NCBI GenBank assembly: GCA_009809945.1
Contig: WTPW01000354.1
Location: 1-64,000 of the forward strand
Length of the DNA: 64,000 nucleotides
Origin: Gigaspora margarita
Lineage: Eukaryota > Glomeromycota > Glomeromycetes > Diversisporales > Gigasporaceae
Direction: 5' to 3'
This document shows, in pieces, positions 42,702 through 54,749 of the stretch (position 1 is its first letter; every line of letters begins with the position of its first letter). Under the pieces are notes generated by a model that worked only from the letters and a program-made list of their open reading frames with translations, had not been told where the DNA came from and made no database searches. The position numbers and the translations under genes are program-made.

Positions 42702-44515
42702 TAATGATTCTGCCCGAAACTATTTTGAGCTAATGACCGAAACCGAAACTCAAATATTCTACTCGAAACTAATCCGAAACTATGCCAAAATTCCCGAAAC
42801 TATGCCAAAATTCTAAAACTATACCAAAATTCTGAAACTAAGTTTATATTAATATCCAAATAACCGAAACTCTTTTTATTCAAATTTATTTATATATAAA
42901 AAAATTTTTACAAATTTGCTCTAATCTAACTATTAACTACTATAACTAATCGCTCCATTCTTGGTACTTATGTAATGCTCTTTGCTCTTCATAACAAACC
43001 CGTTAACAACTATAATGTGATTAACCAGTTCCCGAATCTCTATTCTATTTAACCTTCTTGGCAGTATACAAAACCTATAGAAAAAGTAATTAGTAAAAAA
43101 GAACAAAAATAACAAAGCATGAAAAAAGAGCAAGCACTTATCTTAGTGCCAGTTCTAGCACTTTTGTGTCGAGATCTCTGAATATTTATGCCATTTCACC
43201 CTTTCTGGGTCAAGATTTCTGAATCTTTACCCTTGCCGGCAGTACACAAAGTTAAGATCTCTGAGTCGAGATCTCGCCATTCCATCCTTCTTAGTAGTAC
43301 ACATAACCTATAGAAGAAAGGAGTATATAGCAAAAAAGAACGAAAAACAAAAATATGACAAGCAAAAAAAAAAAAACTGATACTTATCTTAGTATAGTTC
43401 TAACACTTCTGGGTCAAGATCTCTGAATCTTACGCCTTTTTACTCTTGCTGGCATTATACAAAACCTATTGAAGAAAAAAGTAGTTAGTAAAAAAAAAAA
43501 CAAAAATTAAAAAATAAAAATAAAAAACTAATACTAATCTTATGTTACTTGTATTCGATATTTCTGATGTAAAAATATGAAAAAAAAAATTTAATTAAAT
43601 AAAATAAAAAAAATTTAAATAAATATAAAAAAAAAATTTAAATAAATAAAAAAAAAANNNNNNNNNNNNNNNNNNNNNNNNNNNNNNNNNNNNNNNNNNN
43701 NNNNNNNNNNNNNNNNNNNNNNNNNNNNNNNNNNNNNNNNNNNNNNNNNNNNNNNNNNNNNNNNNNNNNNNNNNNNNNNNNNNNNNNNNNNNNNNNNNNN
43801 NNNNNNNNNNNNNNNNNNNNNNNNNNNNNNNNNNNNNNNNNNNNNNNNNNNNNNNNNNNNNNNNNNNNNNNNNNNNNNNNNNNNNNNNNNNNNNNNNNNN
43901 NNNNNNNNNNNNNNNNNNNNNNNNNNNNNNNNNNNNNNNNNNNNNNNNNNNNNNNNNNNNNNNNNNNNNNNNNNNNNNNNNNNNNNNNNNNNNNNNNNNN
44001 NNNNNNNNNNNNNNNNNNNNNNNNNNNNNNNNNNNNNNNNNNNNNNNNNNNNNNNNNNNNNNNNNNNNNNNNNNNNNNNNNNNNNNNNNNNNNNNNNNNN
44101 NNNNNNNAAAAAAAAAAAAAAAAAAAAAAACGTAAGTTAAAAAAAACTAGCTATATTGTAATAAGGGGAATAAATCTTATAACAATGCCGCAAGAAAAAA
44201 ATAATAAAAAAAAGAGCTATTTTAGGGTTAGGCGTGCTACTGATATTTGCAGAATTCTAGTGCAAAACCCATTTTTTAATTGTGCTCAATTTATTAATCG
44301 GGTAACAATACTACTCCTGCATTGAGCATGTATACAATATGCTCCTGTGGGAATTTATTAGCAGCCCAGTTTCAGAGTTTTAGTATAGTTTCGGAGTATT
44401 GGTCTAGTTTCGGGGTTTTAGGCAAGTTTCGGCCAAGAAAGTCATGTCCGAAACTGGTAATACCAGTTTCGGTTTCAGTCAATCTGAAACTATATAGTTT
44501 TGGGCAGCATCATTA
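42702..44515. mobile_element. hAT-like element, TAATGATTCTGCCC ends, with gap
   Basis: The ends TAATGATTCTGCCCGAAACT and AGTTTTGGGCAGCATCATTA are inverted. The flanks CTTAGTGG (42694-42701) and CTTGGTGG (44516-44523) form an 8-bp duplication with one mismatch. CGAAACTATGCCAAAATT-type units repeat inside both ends (42717-42845; inverse near 44370-44500). The centre holds a tandem repeat with GTCGAGATCTCTGAAT and AAAACCTATTGAAGAA blocks (43020-43560). A 450-base gap (43658-44107) lies in an A-rich tract. A relative's end lies at 30174. Confidence 0.8.
43658..44107. other. Assembly gap
   Basis: A run of 450 N bases bordered on both sides by A-rich DNA (AAATAAATAAAAAAAAAA before, poly-A after), inside the hAT-like element. 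Confidence 0.99.
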
Positions 44516-44869
44516 CTTGGTGGGACTCTACAGAGTAGATAGTTGGGCAGAACCTGTAAAATATATGCTATGGCGAGATTTAGTCAAGAAATAATATATA
44601 TTTATTTATATATATATATAGCAAAGTCGTATAGTGCACAAAATTTTAAATTTGTTCACAAAAATGTGCATTAGATTTACATACTTTTGGGATCAGATTT
44701 TATACACTGATTTGTTATACAGAATTAATAATCTTTATATTTATAATATATATTGTATCAATTTAATATATTTAAAAATTATTAGCAATAAAATAATTCA
44801 AATATAATTTATTTAAATAAAAATAAAATAAATATAGTATTATATAAAAATTTATTTATTTATTTTTTT

Positions 44870-46130
44870 TAGGTTTCAAAGTGTCTGTTTTGGAGTACAG
44901 GTTTTTATTTAGTTTACTTATTGGAAATTACACTTGAATGAAAGTACAACTAGCATAGGTATACTTTTGGTATTTAATTTAAGTAATTTGCTCAAAGGTT
45001 CTACACTAGCTACCATACCTGCAACTCAACTATAGTAATTACCTATTTAAACTCTCTGATCTTCTACTCTTTAAACAATTTTAACAATTCACCAGGACAT
45101 CTGTAGTACATTAGTCAGTCTTGACTTTCTGAGTCTCTTCTCATCTTGATTCTTAAAATTTCTTTACTGTATTTGAAAATACAATTTAGCTTATTCTCAA
45201 CAGAAAACTTGGTAAAGCAGTACTTGTCTTATACAGGTATTCATTTACACTTTAGTAATACTTGGAATTAGGAGATACTAGCACCCCTACCATAACCTAT
45301 TTCTGCCCTTGTAAGGTTTACTCCAATTCTAGCACCCACCTTTACTATTCTACCAGTTCTTCCCTAATATATCCCAAACTTCCAAACCAGTTAGCCCAGA
45401 AGAGTTGATTCATCTTGTATTTGATACTACTATGATTCTTTCTTCTCTTGGTATCTACTTCTATAGTATAGGTCCTTTTTCTCTGGTATGACTTTGGCAA
45501 CTGAGTTGATAGACCTCTGCTCCTAAGAGCTATTTTATCCAGTTCTCTAGTTTTTGTTTTCAATATTCCAGTTTTGGTAGTGCTGTCAAAATCTTTGCTA
45601 CCTCTTTACTTGGGACTTTCAAACAGGCTTCCATTTTTTTTAGTTCTTTGGATTTGTCTGTATACTAGTACACATATGCCCAAAAGCTCCTATTTTAGAT
45701 TGTAGACCAAGATTACTAGTAGTACAGCCAACCAATTACTAGAAAAATAATTAACAGAACACAGGTCTAATTTTTCCAAGTGTTACGAGTAGGGTTCCTC
45801 AAAGTTGAATCAAATCGAATATTAGCCATATTTGAATTTGATCAAATCGAATAAGCTTTTGATTTGAATTTGATTTGATCAAATCAAATCAAATTAAATC
45901 AAATTTATTTGTAATTTTCATTAAATATTTTTGAATCGAATCAAATATTTTGCCAATTTGAATTTGATTTGATTTGAAATTTCTTTATTTGAATTTAATT
46001 TGAAATCAAATATTTGATCGAATCAAATCAAATCAAATCAAATTGCGGAACCCTAGTTACTAGTAGGTTTTGAACTCTAGACCTACAGCTTTGAGTAATA
46101 ACTTATTAATTTCTCTAGATTTCCACACCA
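44870..46130 (-). mobile_element. Long tRNA-derived SINE-like copy A
   Basis: The head at the high end reads, on the minus strand, TTATTACTCAAAGC and AGAGTTCAAAACC (B-box-like). The body continues through AAGCTCCTATTTT, the GTACTTGTCTTATACAGGTA region and GCAACTCAACTATAGTAATT to a T run on the plus strand near 44862-44870. The tail-side block (GTTCTACACTAGCTACCATA) is shared with the SINEs at 28 kb and 56 kb. Minus the inserted MITE (45790-46055) it is about 1 kb, long for a SINE. A 72-codon minus-strand frame at 45345-45563 is not kept in copy B. Confidence 0.65.
45790..46055. mobile_element. hAT-like MITE with TCAAATTTGAT array body
   Basis: The ends TAGGGTTCCTCAA and TTGCGGAACCCTA are inverted repeats. 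The flanks GTTACGAG (45782-45789) and GTTACTAG (46056-46063) form an 8-bp duplication with one mismatch. The body is almost wholly AAATTTGATTTGATC and GAATCAAATCAAAT words, able to pair end to end. It splits SINE-like copy A; copy B shows the unoccupied site. Confidence 0.87.
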
Positions 46131-46550
46131 TCTATATAAATATTTATATAAAAAATATAAAATTATAAATTATAAAAAAAATCTTGATTTATATAAAAAA
46201 TTATATTTAAATTTAAAACAACAAGAATTAAAAGCTCTATAATTTAAAATTTTTCAAATTCAAATAATTTTTAAAAAAGATTAATTTAAAAAAAATTATA
46301 AAAATTACTAGAAGTTTAAAAAAAATTATAAAAAATTACTAGAAGTTTAAAAAATAAATAATTTTAACTTTTTTGTTTTCAAAGTGCCCATATTGGAACT
46401 TATAATTTATTTGGTTTACTTATTAGAAACTATAGTTGAATAAAAGTACAACTAGCCATATATACACTTTTAGTATTTAATTTATACTAGCTAATATACC
46501 TGCAACCCAGTAACAGAAATTGCCTATTTAAATTTTCTGATCTTCCACTT

Positions 46551-46849
46551 GGACCCCAGATATCTCTCATATAGATCATAATCAGGTTTGGGCCAATTTT
46601 GATCTAATTTGCTAAAAATGACAAAACTATATATTGTTAAATAACTTTTGATCCAGTAATCAGAATTGAGTAACTTTTTTTTGTTATATATGCCTTACTG
46701 AGAGCTTTATTTTTTTAAAAAAGCTTTTTTTATAATGGACCACTAGATGCCAAAATAATTGCTAAAAAACTATTTTTTTTGCTTTTTAAATTTTGGAGGT
46801 TTTTGCTAAAATGTGTAACATATAATCTCTATACTAGATGTCTGGGTCC
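46551..46849. mobile_element. MITE with GGACCC ends and 9-10-bp duplication
   Basis: The ends GGACCCCAGATATCT and AGATGTCTGGGTCC are inverted. The flanks TCTTCCACTT and TCTTCTACTC match at 8 of 10 positions, and copy A shows one uninterrupted CTTCTACTCTTT. The duplication length suggests a Mutator-like element. A shorter element with similar ends lies at 58246-58418. Confidence 0.75.
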
Positions 46850-46907
46850 TCTTCTACTCTTTGAACAATCTTAACTAGTTTACTAGTACATCTGTAATAC
46901 GTATATA

Positions 46908-47186
46908 CAGTGTTGTTATAGGACAGCTTTGGACAATAATTTGAACAATTTTGGACAATTTTGACAATTAAAAAGTAAAATTACTTAAAATTTTATTAAG
47001 ATAATCTATTTTAATTTTAACTGAATGTGTTTAGCACCTAAAAAGATATATTATAATAATATATTTTTTAGATAAATTTGCTAATTATTAAAGCCTGAAC
47101 AAGCTTTGAACTATCTTGGACATTTGGACAATTTTGGATATGAACAAGCCAAAAAAGGCTATAGATAGCCAAAATGTACAACACTA
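46908..47186. mobile_element. hAT-like MITE, CAGTGTTGT ends
   Basis: The ends CAGTGTTGTTATAGGACAG and TGTACAACACTA are inverted over their outer part. The flanks CGTATATA (46900-46907) and CATATATA (47187-47194) form an 8-bp duplication with one mismatch. TTTGGACAATTTTG-type words repeat inside. It is inserted in SINE-like copy B. Confidence 0.75.
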
Positions 47187-47429
47187 CATATATAGTTAGT
47201 CTAAGCATTCTAAATCTATTTTTTTATTGGCTTTTAGAACTTCTTAATATATTCAAATATACAATTTGGTTTATTCTCTATAAAAAATTTGGTAAAGCAG
47301 TACCTGTTTTACAAGGTATTCACCTATACTCAGTAACTTGTACCATAGTGTTAATCAATACTTGCAGTTAGAGGTACCCTTGAACTGTTACTATTACCTA
47401 CTTCTGATCTTGTATAGTTTGCTCTAACT

Positions 47430-48609
47430 AGTGTTTAAAATTAAAATCAAAAGTTATGTCCTCAAAGAGCATAATTAAATTTTTATTGTTCTCAAAAATT
47501 TTTTAGTGTTCATTATATATTAAATATTGAACATTAATTTTTAAAGAATGTTCATATTTATATTAGCTTCAAACAAAATTAATATATATTATTTATTAAT
47601 TTACAACAAAATTAATTCAAATTAATAAAATCAATAATATAATAATTAATTCTATGATCAAGTTTGCACTATTCTTGGTATGCTAATTGAAAATTAAGCT
47701 TTTCTTACACTGCACTTGCTCACTTGTAGTTTAATATATAGTGAATTAAAGTTATATCTAACTTTAATAATAAAATAAGTAGATTATAAATAAATAGCTT
47801 ATGCTCTGATAGTTTAAGATAGTAAATAAAATAATTTTTAATAAAGAATTTATTGTTAATAGAATAATTACTTAATTGAAAATAAAATTCTATACTTACA
47901 ATTCACACACAAAGTTCATGCTTATTTATTAATAACTTTTTAAACTTTGTATATGATTCTTTGTATTTTTTCAACTTAACACAATGTATTATACAATTTA
48001 ATTTCTAATAATTTTGTTAAAACTTCAAGTATTTTTTATATTTGCTCATAATAAAACAAGCCTTTCTATAATATTTTTTACTAATGCTACTATTGCTTAA
48101 TGCAATAAATTAGAATCCAATTACTTTGTTATTTAACTATTTAAACTTTGTACTAACAAATAGTTTGTGTCTTTTTACTTGCTTAGTATTAGCATATAAT
48201 TTGACCCAAATCATCTATATATAGGTCTATACAATAATGATACTCTAATATAAAAAACACACTGCATGGCTAATGAATGTTTTATTTTAAAATCTTTAAA
48301 GGCTATTTCCTTAAATATTTATTTGTTACCCATATTGTACAACTTTAAACATATGTGCTATACATAGTATATACATAAGTACATAATTTGTTATAATCAA
48401 ATTACATTATCAAATTGGTAAACATTTTATATAAATTATTGTTTTTATTAGCAAATCTAGAATATAAAAATTTTATAAATGTTCTCTTTGAAAACATTTC
48501 AAGAGGATAAAATGTTCTCAAATAAGAGAAACTTTTTTTAATATCAATGTTTTTAAAAAAAACTCAAATGTTTATTGAGAACTATGAGAATATTGAATTT
48601 TAAACACTG
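47430..48609. mobile_element. hAT-like AT-rich element, AGTGTTTAAAATT ends
   Basis: The ends AGTGTTTAAAATT and AATTTTAAACACTG are inverted. Subterminal GTCCTCAAAGAG and CATTTCAAGAGG resemble each other in inverse. CTCTAAC on the left and CTCATAAC on the right look like an 8-bp duplication with a one-base loss. Copy A has continuous sequence across this point. There is no transposase. It is about 1.18 kb long. Confidence 0.65.
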
Positions 48610-49085
48610 TCTCATAACTATAGCAACCATTTTTGCCTTTCAAGCCAGTTAGCATAGAAGGGCCAATTTATATAGCATTAGATACTATTATAGTTTTTTT
48701 TTTCTTGGTACCTACTTCTATAGTATAGATTCTTTTCTCTTGTATAACTCTAGCAGCTAGTTGGTGAACTTTTACTTCCAAAGGTCTTGTTATCCAGTTC
48801 TCTGGCTCTATTTTCTGATATTCTAGTTTTAGTAGCACTATAACTTATCAAATAGGTTTTGTTTCTCTAGTTCTGTGAATTTGTTTGTATAATGATATAC
48901 AACTATGCCCAAAAGCTCCCATTCAAGATAATAGAACCAAGGCTATAGATAATATATCCAACTGATCAATAAGAAGCAGTTAATAGAATACCAATCTATT
49001 TTTTTTAAAGCATCACCTGTAGAATTTGAACTCTAGACCTGCTACTTGCGGTAACAACTTAACAACTTCTATTAGTTACTACACT

Positions 49086-50280
49086 CTTTTTTATTTTAAT
49101 CTTATTTTAATATAAAATGATTTTTTAAAATAAGTATTAAAAAGAATAAAGTTAATTGTATAATAATTTTATAAATATATATCAATATTAAGTTATATAA
49201 TATAATAACTATAAAACTATATTGTACAAAATCAGAATCAAATAATTCAATAAATTATATTATTTAAAGTTTTATTTATTAAACTATTTGGCATCTATGT
49301 TTTTTTTATTGTGCTTTTTATACTTTGATTATTTATAATTTATCTATTTCATTTAAACAATTACTAAATTTTATAAAATAATATTTATAAATAAAAATTA
49401 TAAGAGTGTTGCTAACTTGCCCCCCTGGTGATGCTAACCACCCTATAATTTACCAATCAGGTTGCAGGATCTTGTGTAGCAAAATAAAGAAAATTTTAAG
49501 AAAACTTAAAAAAAAAATCAAAAAATTATCAATATCGCAAAATTTTATTACAAAAACAAGCTTTGGGCTATTAAGTAAAAGTTTTTAGCATCTAATTTTG
49601 AATATAAATAATTCACACGTTTATTATATAAATCTTGCTTCTCTAATCTTTATGAACTAATTATGCATATTTTTGCTTTCATATAAATTAATAGAGAGTA
49701 AGTATAAATCATTTGTCTAAAATTATACTTCTCTATTTGACTCTATAATCTAATAATATTGGTATTAATATACTTTTATCTTACTTATAGATCTATGGAT
49801 TTTCATTACATTTTGTTATAAAGGTTTCATTTTTTTAAGATTTATAACTCTAATTTATTCTATTAAAGAGATGAAGCGTAAATATAAGCTTTATTTATAG
49901 AATTATATTTAACGTATTTTTTGATTCATACTAATACAACTCTTCGTATATTGTGTTTAATTAGGTATTGGCAAGTATAATATTACTAATTTACTTTTTA
50001 CAACATTGGCTTAAATCAACTTCTATATAGCTTAACAAATGCTTTTCATTCATTGTTTTTTTTTTTATTTATTTTTATTTTTTATAAAAATTCATTTGGA
50101 GTTTAATTGATTTATGATCTAATGCACACTTTTGTAATTAGTTATATGTAAAAAAAATAATTATATATGATATGTGTACTTATCTCAATCTTCAAATTAT
50201 TTATAATTTATTTTATATCTTATTAAATATTCAAAGAATGCAAGTATATTTTTAAAATTATTTTAATTTTAATTAGGCTT
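49086..50280. other. AT-rich flank, no gene seen
   Basis: Isolated AGTAAGTATAAA-type words near 49693, 49870 and 49970 look like eroded members of the array that follows. A 60-codon frame at 49406-49588 has no motif beyond a lysine-rich middle. Confidence 0.4.
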
Positions 50281-50319
50281 CTTTCATAACCTAATAATGC
50301 ATATCTCGTTTAATTATAA

Positions 50320-52040
50320 GTGGCTAAGTATAAGCTTTATTCTAAGTCTTTTAAACTGTTTTCATATTATAACACATATCTTTATATTCCTTAGACTCCT
50401 ACTTGAAGCGTAAGTATAAATTGTATTATAATATATTTTATTAAATTAATAATCTGAGATGAATATTTTTAATATATTCTAATTATTATTAGATTGTAAG
50501 TATCGGGCTTCATTTTATTTCTAAATTCATTATTTGGCATCAGCATTATGAAGATAGGTTAGTCATAGCAAAAAAAATGTCGCGGTGGCGTAATAGCTGA
50601 CTTGATAATACAAATTACGTATTACGTTGGAATAATTATTTGTAAACTAATAATCATTTCAAATACATGATTTGTATTAGCAGTTCAGAAGTGGTCAGCG
50701 ATTACGTCACCGTGACATTTTCGCTATGACTAACCTACTTTTATTATTTCTAATTAATTATTGATTTATTTTATATAAATGGCTAATAAAACATAAATTG
50801 CATGTTATTTTTAAATTATAGCCAGTAAGTATCAATTTGTTATATTAACTTTAAAAAAAATTAATTAATAAGTTAGTTTTATAAGCTATTTTTATAATGT
50901 AATATATTTGAATTTTTAGAACGTAAGTATCTTTATTTCAGATATTTTTTATTTTGTAATTTGCTATATTTTTATATTATATTATTAGTGTGTAAGTATA
51001 AATTTTATTAATTTAATTTATTATTATTTGGTTTTAAATTGCTCTTTTATAATTTATTTTTATGATATCATATACACTATTTTCACTAATTTTGAATTAT
51101 TAGAACGTAAGTATCTTGATTTTTAAGCCTGTAAAATTTGATTTATTAATTATATTTGCGATATACATTGTTTTTTTGCTTTAAAAATGTTTTTTTTATA
51201 ATTTATTTTATACCATGTTTTATATATTATAGTATTAGTCAGTAAGTATAAGTATTATTGCTTTATTTTTTTTTCTTTAATTTATTTTTATTATACGTGT
51301 ACCAATATAGATATTGATGATTTTTAAATTTTCAGAACGTAAGTATCTTTATTATGAATTGTGAAATCGTAGTTTACAAATGTGTTTTTTAATCTTTTTA
51401 ATGTATTATAGTGTGTGAGTATATCGTTTATTTTATTGTTTTTTTTTTTAAAGTTTAAATTGCTTTCTATACTATTTTTTATAATATGGTTTCACATATT
51501 GAATTTAGGACGTGAGTATTTATTTATGAAATTGTTAAATTATAATTTATAAATATTTTTTTATTTATATTTTTATTATATTATAGTGCGTAAGTATAAT
51601 CTTTATTCTTTTAATAGCTTAAAATTGCTTTCTATGATTTATTATAAAAGGATTTCATATATTTTGAATTTTAGAACGTGAGTATTTTTATTTAGAAATA
51701 ATGATAATTTACAAATTAAATTTCTTATATATGTTTTTTATTGCATTATTAGTGCGTAAGTATAAGGTTTATTTATTTTTTTTTCTGACTTTAAATTATT
51801 TTATAATATAATATTTATATATATTTATAAATTTTAAATTTTTAGTACGTAAGTAATTTATTTTATAAATTATTTATAATTGTAAATTATGTTTATTATA
51901 CATTTTTCTATTATATTATTAGTCCGTAAGATAAATTTTTTAATTCTATTTTGATTTTTGATTTCGGTTATAAATTAAACCTCTATAATTTATTTTATAA
52001 TTTTGTATTTTATATATCTTCAGAACGTAAGTAGTATTAT
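50320..52040 (+). repeat. Satellite array of consensus 5' splice-site words
   Basis: Words matching or close to GTAAGTAT start at 50496, 50825, 50923, 50992, 51107, 51242, 51339, 51415, 51512, 51590, 51678, 51756, 51849, 51926 and 52027. Nearly all follow AG plus three bases (AAC, TGT, TGC, GAC, TCA, TAC). Two half-units alternate: AG-AAC-GTAAGTATC followed by TTTATT, and AG-TGC-GTAAGTATAA. From 51242 on, spacing alternates at about 76-78 and 88-101 bp, giving a dimer of about 172 bp. The words are far better conserved than the AT-rich spacers. No long frame crosses the array. Confidence 0.8.
50557..50735. mobile_element. 179-bp hairpin MITE between TA dinucleotides
   Basis: The ends GGTTAGTCATAGC and GCTATGACTAACC are perfect inverted repeats. 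The arms extend through AATGTCGCGGTGGCGTAAT and its inverse ATTACGTCACCGTGACATT to about 50 bp. TA lies on both sides, as in Tc1/mariner or similar elements. It is relatively GC-rich and interrupts the early part of the splice-word array. Confidence 0.82.
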
Positions 52041-54560
52041 TATTTATAAATTAGTTATATAAAATTTGTAAACTATTTTTATATATATTATTAAATTATA
52101 GTGCTGCCTTTTGATATATTTATATATATAACATTTCATATGTTAAATATTTCATGCTAAATTATCAAATATAAAAAGCATTCAATAGTTTGTTTTACTA
52201 TATATAAAATAATTTAGTATATTTTAAATAACTTGCTATAATTTAAATAACAGTTTTTTAAGAAATATTATAACAGCCAAAATATTATTTACCCTATACT
52301 ATTGTATTTTTTAATTGCCTTTATTATCTCTATTACTAGTTTTTATTTCTTTTGTTTTATTATCTCTTTTTATCCCAATTACTAGTTTTTACTTTTCACT
52401 TTATATTTTTAAAGTTGTATTTAACTACAAAATTTATAATTTAAAAAGCAAATATATTAATAGCCTGTATTTTGCTACAGAAATATTATATAACTAAATC
52501 TATATAAATTATTGATTAAAAATTAAAAATAATTACATATTTTATAAATAAATATCTATATAAATTATTGATTAAAATTTAAAAATAATTAAAATAATTA
52601 TATATTTTATAAATAAATAAAAATATTAAAAATTATATTATTGCCTTTTCAAATTGCTATGATTATCAAATTTCATATGCTACACATCATTTGAAATTTG
52701 GAAATTGGAAATTTAAAATATAAAATACAGTATAAAAATAAAAAAATGTAGAAGTAATAAATTTTTCTTTTTTTCAAATTAGTCAATATATAATGGCAAA
52801 TGCTAATATTACAAAATTAAAATATAATCGACAATATATAATGGCAACTGCTAATAAACAAAATTCAAATATAATTGAGAAACTTGTTTTGTATGTTGCA
52901 AGTGCTTATATTGTGTGATAAATTTGCGCCATTCTACCTGCAATTGTAACAAATCTAGTGCCAACAAAAAAACAGGACAACTAAGGTCAAACAAGCATAT
53001 AAATGCCTTAAAATTATGCTTAGCCAGCACCAAAATTAGAAATAAAGCCATAGAATATAATTATCAAGCAAACTTGAAAAATTATTCAAGTTTTCTTTTT
53101 GTGGCCAATGTTACAACATTTTCTAAGATTGAATTCTACAAAAACTAAAGCAATGGATAAAGTAGTAGCAGACAATGTAATAGATAAAACAACAGATAAA
53201 AAATGGATAAAACAACAGACTAAATGATAGATAACAAATATAGCAACTAAACCTTTTATTTTTATTTTTTATTTTTTTACTTATTGATATATAAATTTAT
53301 TTATATTTTCAGAAAAGAACTGGGTCTAATACAAATTACCAGTCAATAAACTTACAAAAGACCCGGGTATATTATATCTGTGTCGCAAGAAAAATTTTAA
53401 GCATTTACACATTTCACACTTACAATAAGCAGTATAAAATTTTTAAAAAACCTAGATTTAATTAATAAAGATCTCGTGCTTTGCACCAGGTATTTTGCAA
53501 TGGGGGTATTGAAAAATGGGTGCTTTGGTCAGTACGCTACGGTATTTCCTTTATAACTAACAAAGATGAAGTATTTATAGTAGTAATAATGCTGAAATTG
53601 AAATAAATTTCAATCTAATTATCAAAACTGTAAAGAGAACTTTAAGGATAGAGTGTATGTAAATTATTTATCATATAATTTAAGTGGCACAACAAGATTT
53701 ATATAGAAATAAAAATGTGTTACCAATAAAACTTTTTACATTAATGACATTAACGACATTAACATTTTACTTGATGTTTATTTTCAGGTTATTTCTAGTT
53801 ATTTCTAAATTTGTTTGATTTTAAACTTACGAATTTCAATTGTTGATTAATAAAAAGGAAATTGTTTATTCCAATGTTTTTATTATATAGTTCTTGTACT
53901 TGTGCTTGAGCATTAAGTATCAGTTCTGGTGCTGTTCACCAACAAAATTGTTTATCAAATTCGTGTTGTATTTATAGAGAAAAAAAGATATAGGTCTTTG
54001 TATTTTTAAAGTAAATATTCGCAAATTATTTGCCTTTTTTTACTTTTGGAAAATAATGGCAATCATTCGTCTCAAATGAGTTAAATGCACTCAATTTTCC
54101 ATTTCTTATACTGTGAAATCTCATACATAGTTATTTATAAGGTGCAGTTGCGCGAACCCAGGAATGGATAAATCAATTTTATTCAAAATTCTAAAATTTA
54201 AAATAATAACAGCTTAATAATATAATACCAGGAATGGAGTACTAAGTACGTAGTGTATGGTTTTGTTGTAAGTTAAGTGGAATCGCAGATTCTAGGCATT
54301 GATGATCATAGAAAGGAATCTGAAGAATGAAATCGTGTATACAAATACATGCCTCTGGTTGGGTATAGCTCCAAATAGATGGTATGGGGCCAGTGCGAAA
54401 ATGTAGATACACAAAAACTAAATGTTATTTTCTCTACATATAAAAGTTTTTCAATTTTAGCTATTTATTTATAATTTTTTTATTTCAAATAAAGAAAGAC
54501 CTAAACTACGTTTTGATATAAATTTTATTGTCATTTTATAATAAATTTATTTTATTATAA
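52041..54560. other. Long interval without a recognisable gene
   Basis: The first part is AT-rich. From about 52.9 kb composition becomes more balanced, with frames at 52915-53148 (plus) and 52851-53051 (minus) that show no family motif. A small direct duplication of TATATAATGGCAAMTGCTAAT lies at 52787 and 52836. From 53.4 to 54.4 kb there are unique-looking sentences of sequence with no gene I can name. Confidence 0.4.
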
Positions 54561-54564
54561 ATTT

Positions 54565-54740
54565 TTTTAAAAAATCCTATTTTTAAAAAAAAAAATTATA
54601 AAAAATTTTTTAAAAAATCCTATTTTTAAAAAAAAAAAATTAAAAAAAATTTTTTAAAAAATCCTATTTTTAAAAAAAAAAAATTAAAAAAAAATTTTTA
54701 AAAAATCCTATTTTTAAAAAAAAAAAAATTTAAAAAATTT
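54565..54740. repeat. Tandem repeat, about 44-bp unit, four copies
   Basis: Four copies of AAAAAATCCTATTTTTAAAAA occur at about 54569, 54613, 54656 and 54700, separated by A/T homopolymer text. The unit is nearly self-complementary. Confidence 0.85.
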
Positions 54741-54749
54741 TTTAAAATA

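Larger units (their letters stand above)
46374..49085 (-). mobile_element. Long SINE-like copy B, entered by three MITEs
   Basis: This matches copy A in order: TTCAAAGTGCCCATATTGGA at the tail, GCAACCCAGTAACAGAAATT, GTACCTGTTTTACAAGGTAT, CCCAAAAGCTCCCATTC, and a head that reads GTTGTTACCGCAAGTAGCAG and AGAGTTCAAATTC on the minus strand. Three later elements interrupt it (46551-46849, 46908-47186, 47430-48609). Comparison with copy A gives the empty sites and confirms the insert boundaries. Confidence 0.68.

Noticed and set aside
44322-44594. 90-codon plus-strand frame
   Set aside because: It lies across the right end of the hAT-like element and is made of AGTTTCGG repeat words, then continues into the flank.
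50320-52040. Reading the splice-word array as a normal multi-exon gene
   Set aside because: The 'exons' would be three bases long, no frame links them, and most intervals lack a branch-site motif. I keep it as a satellite with splice-like words.
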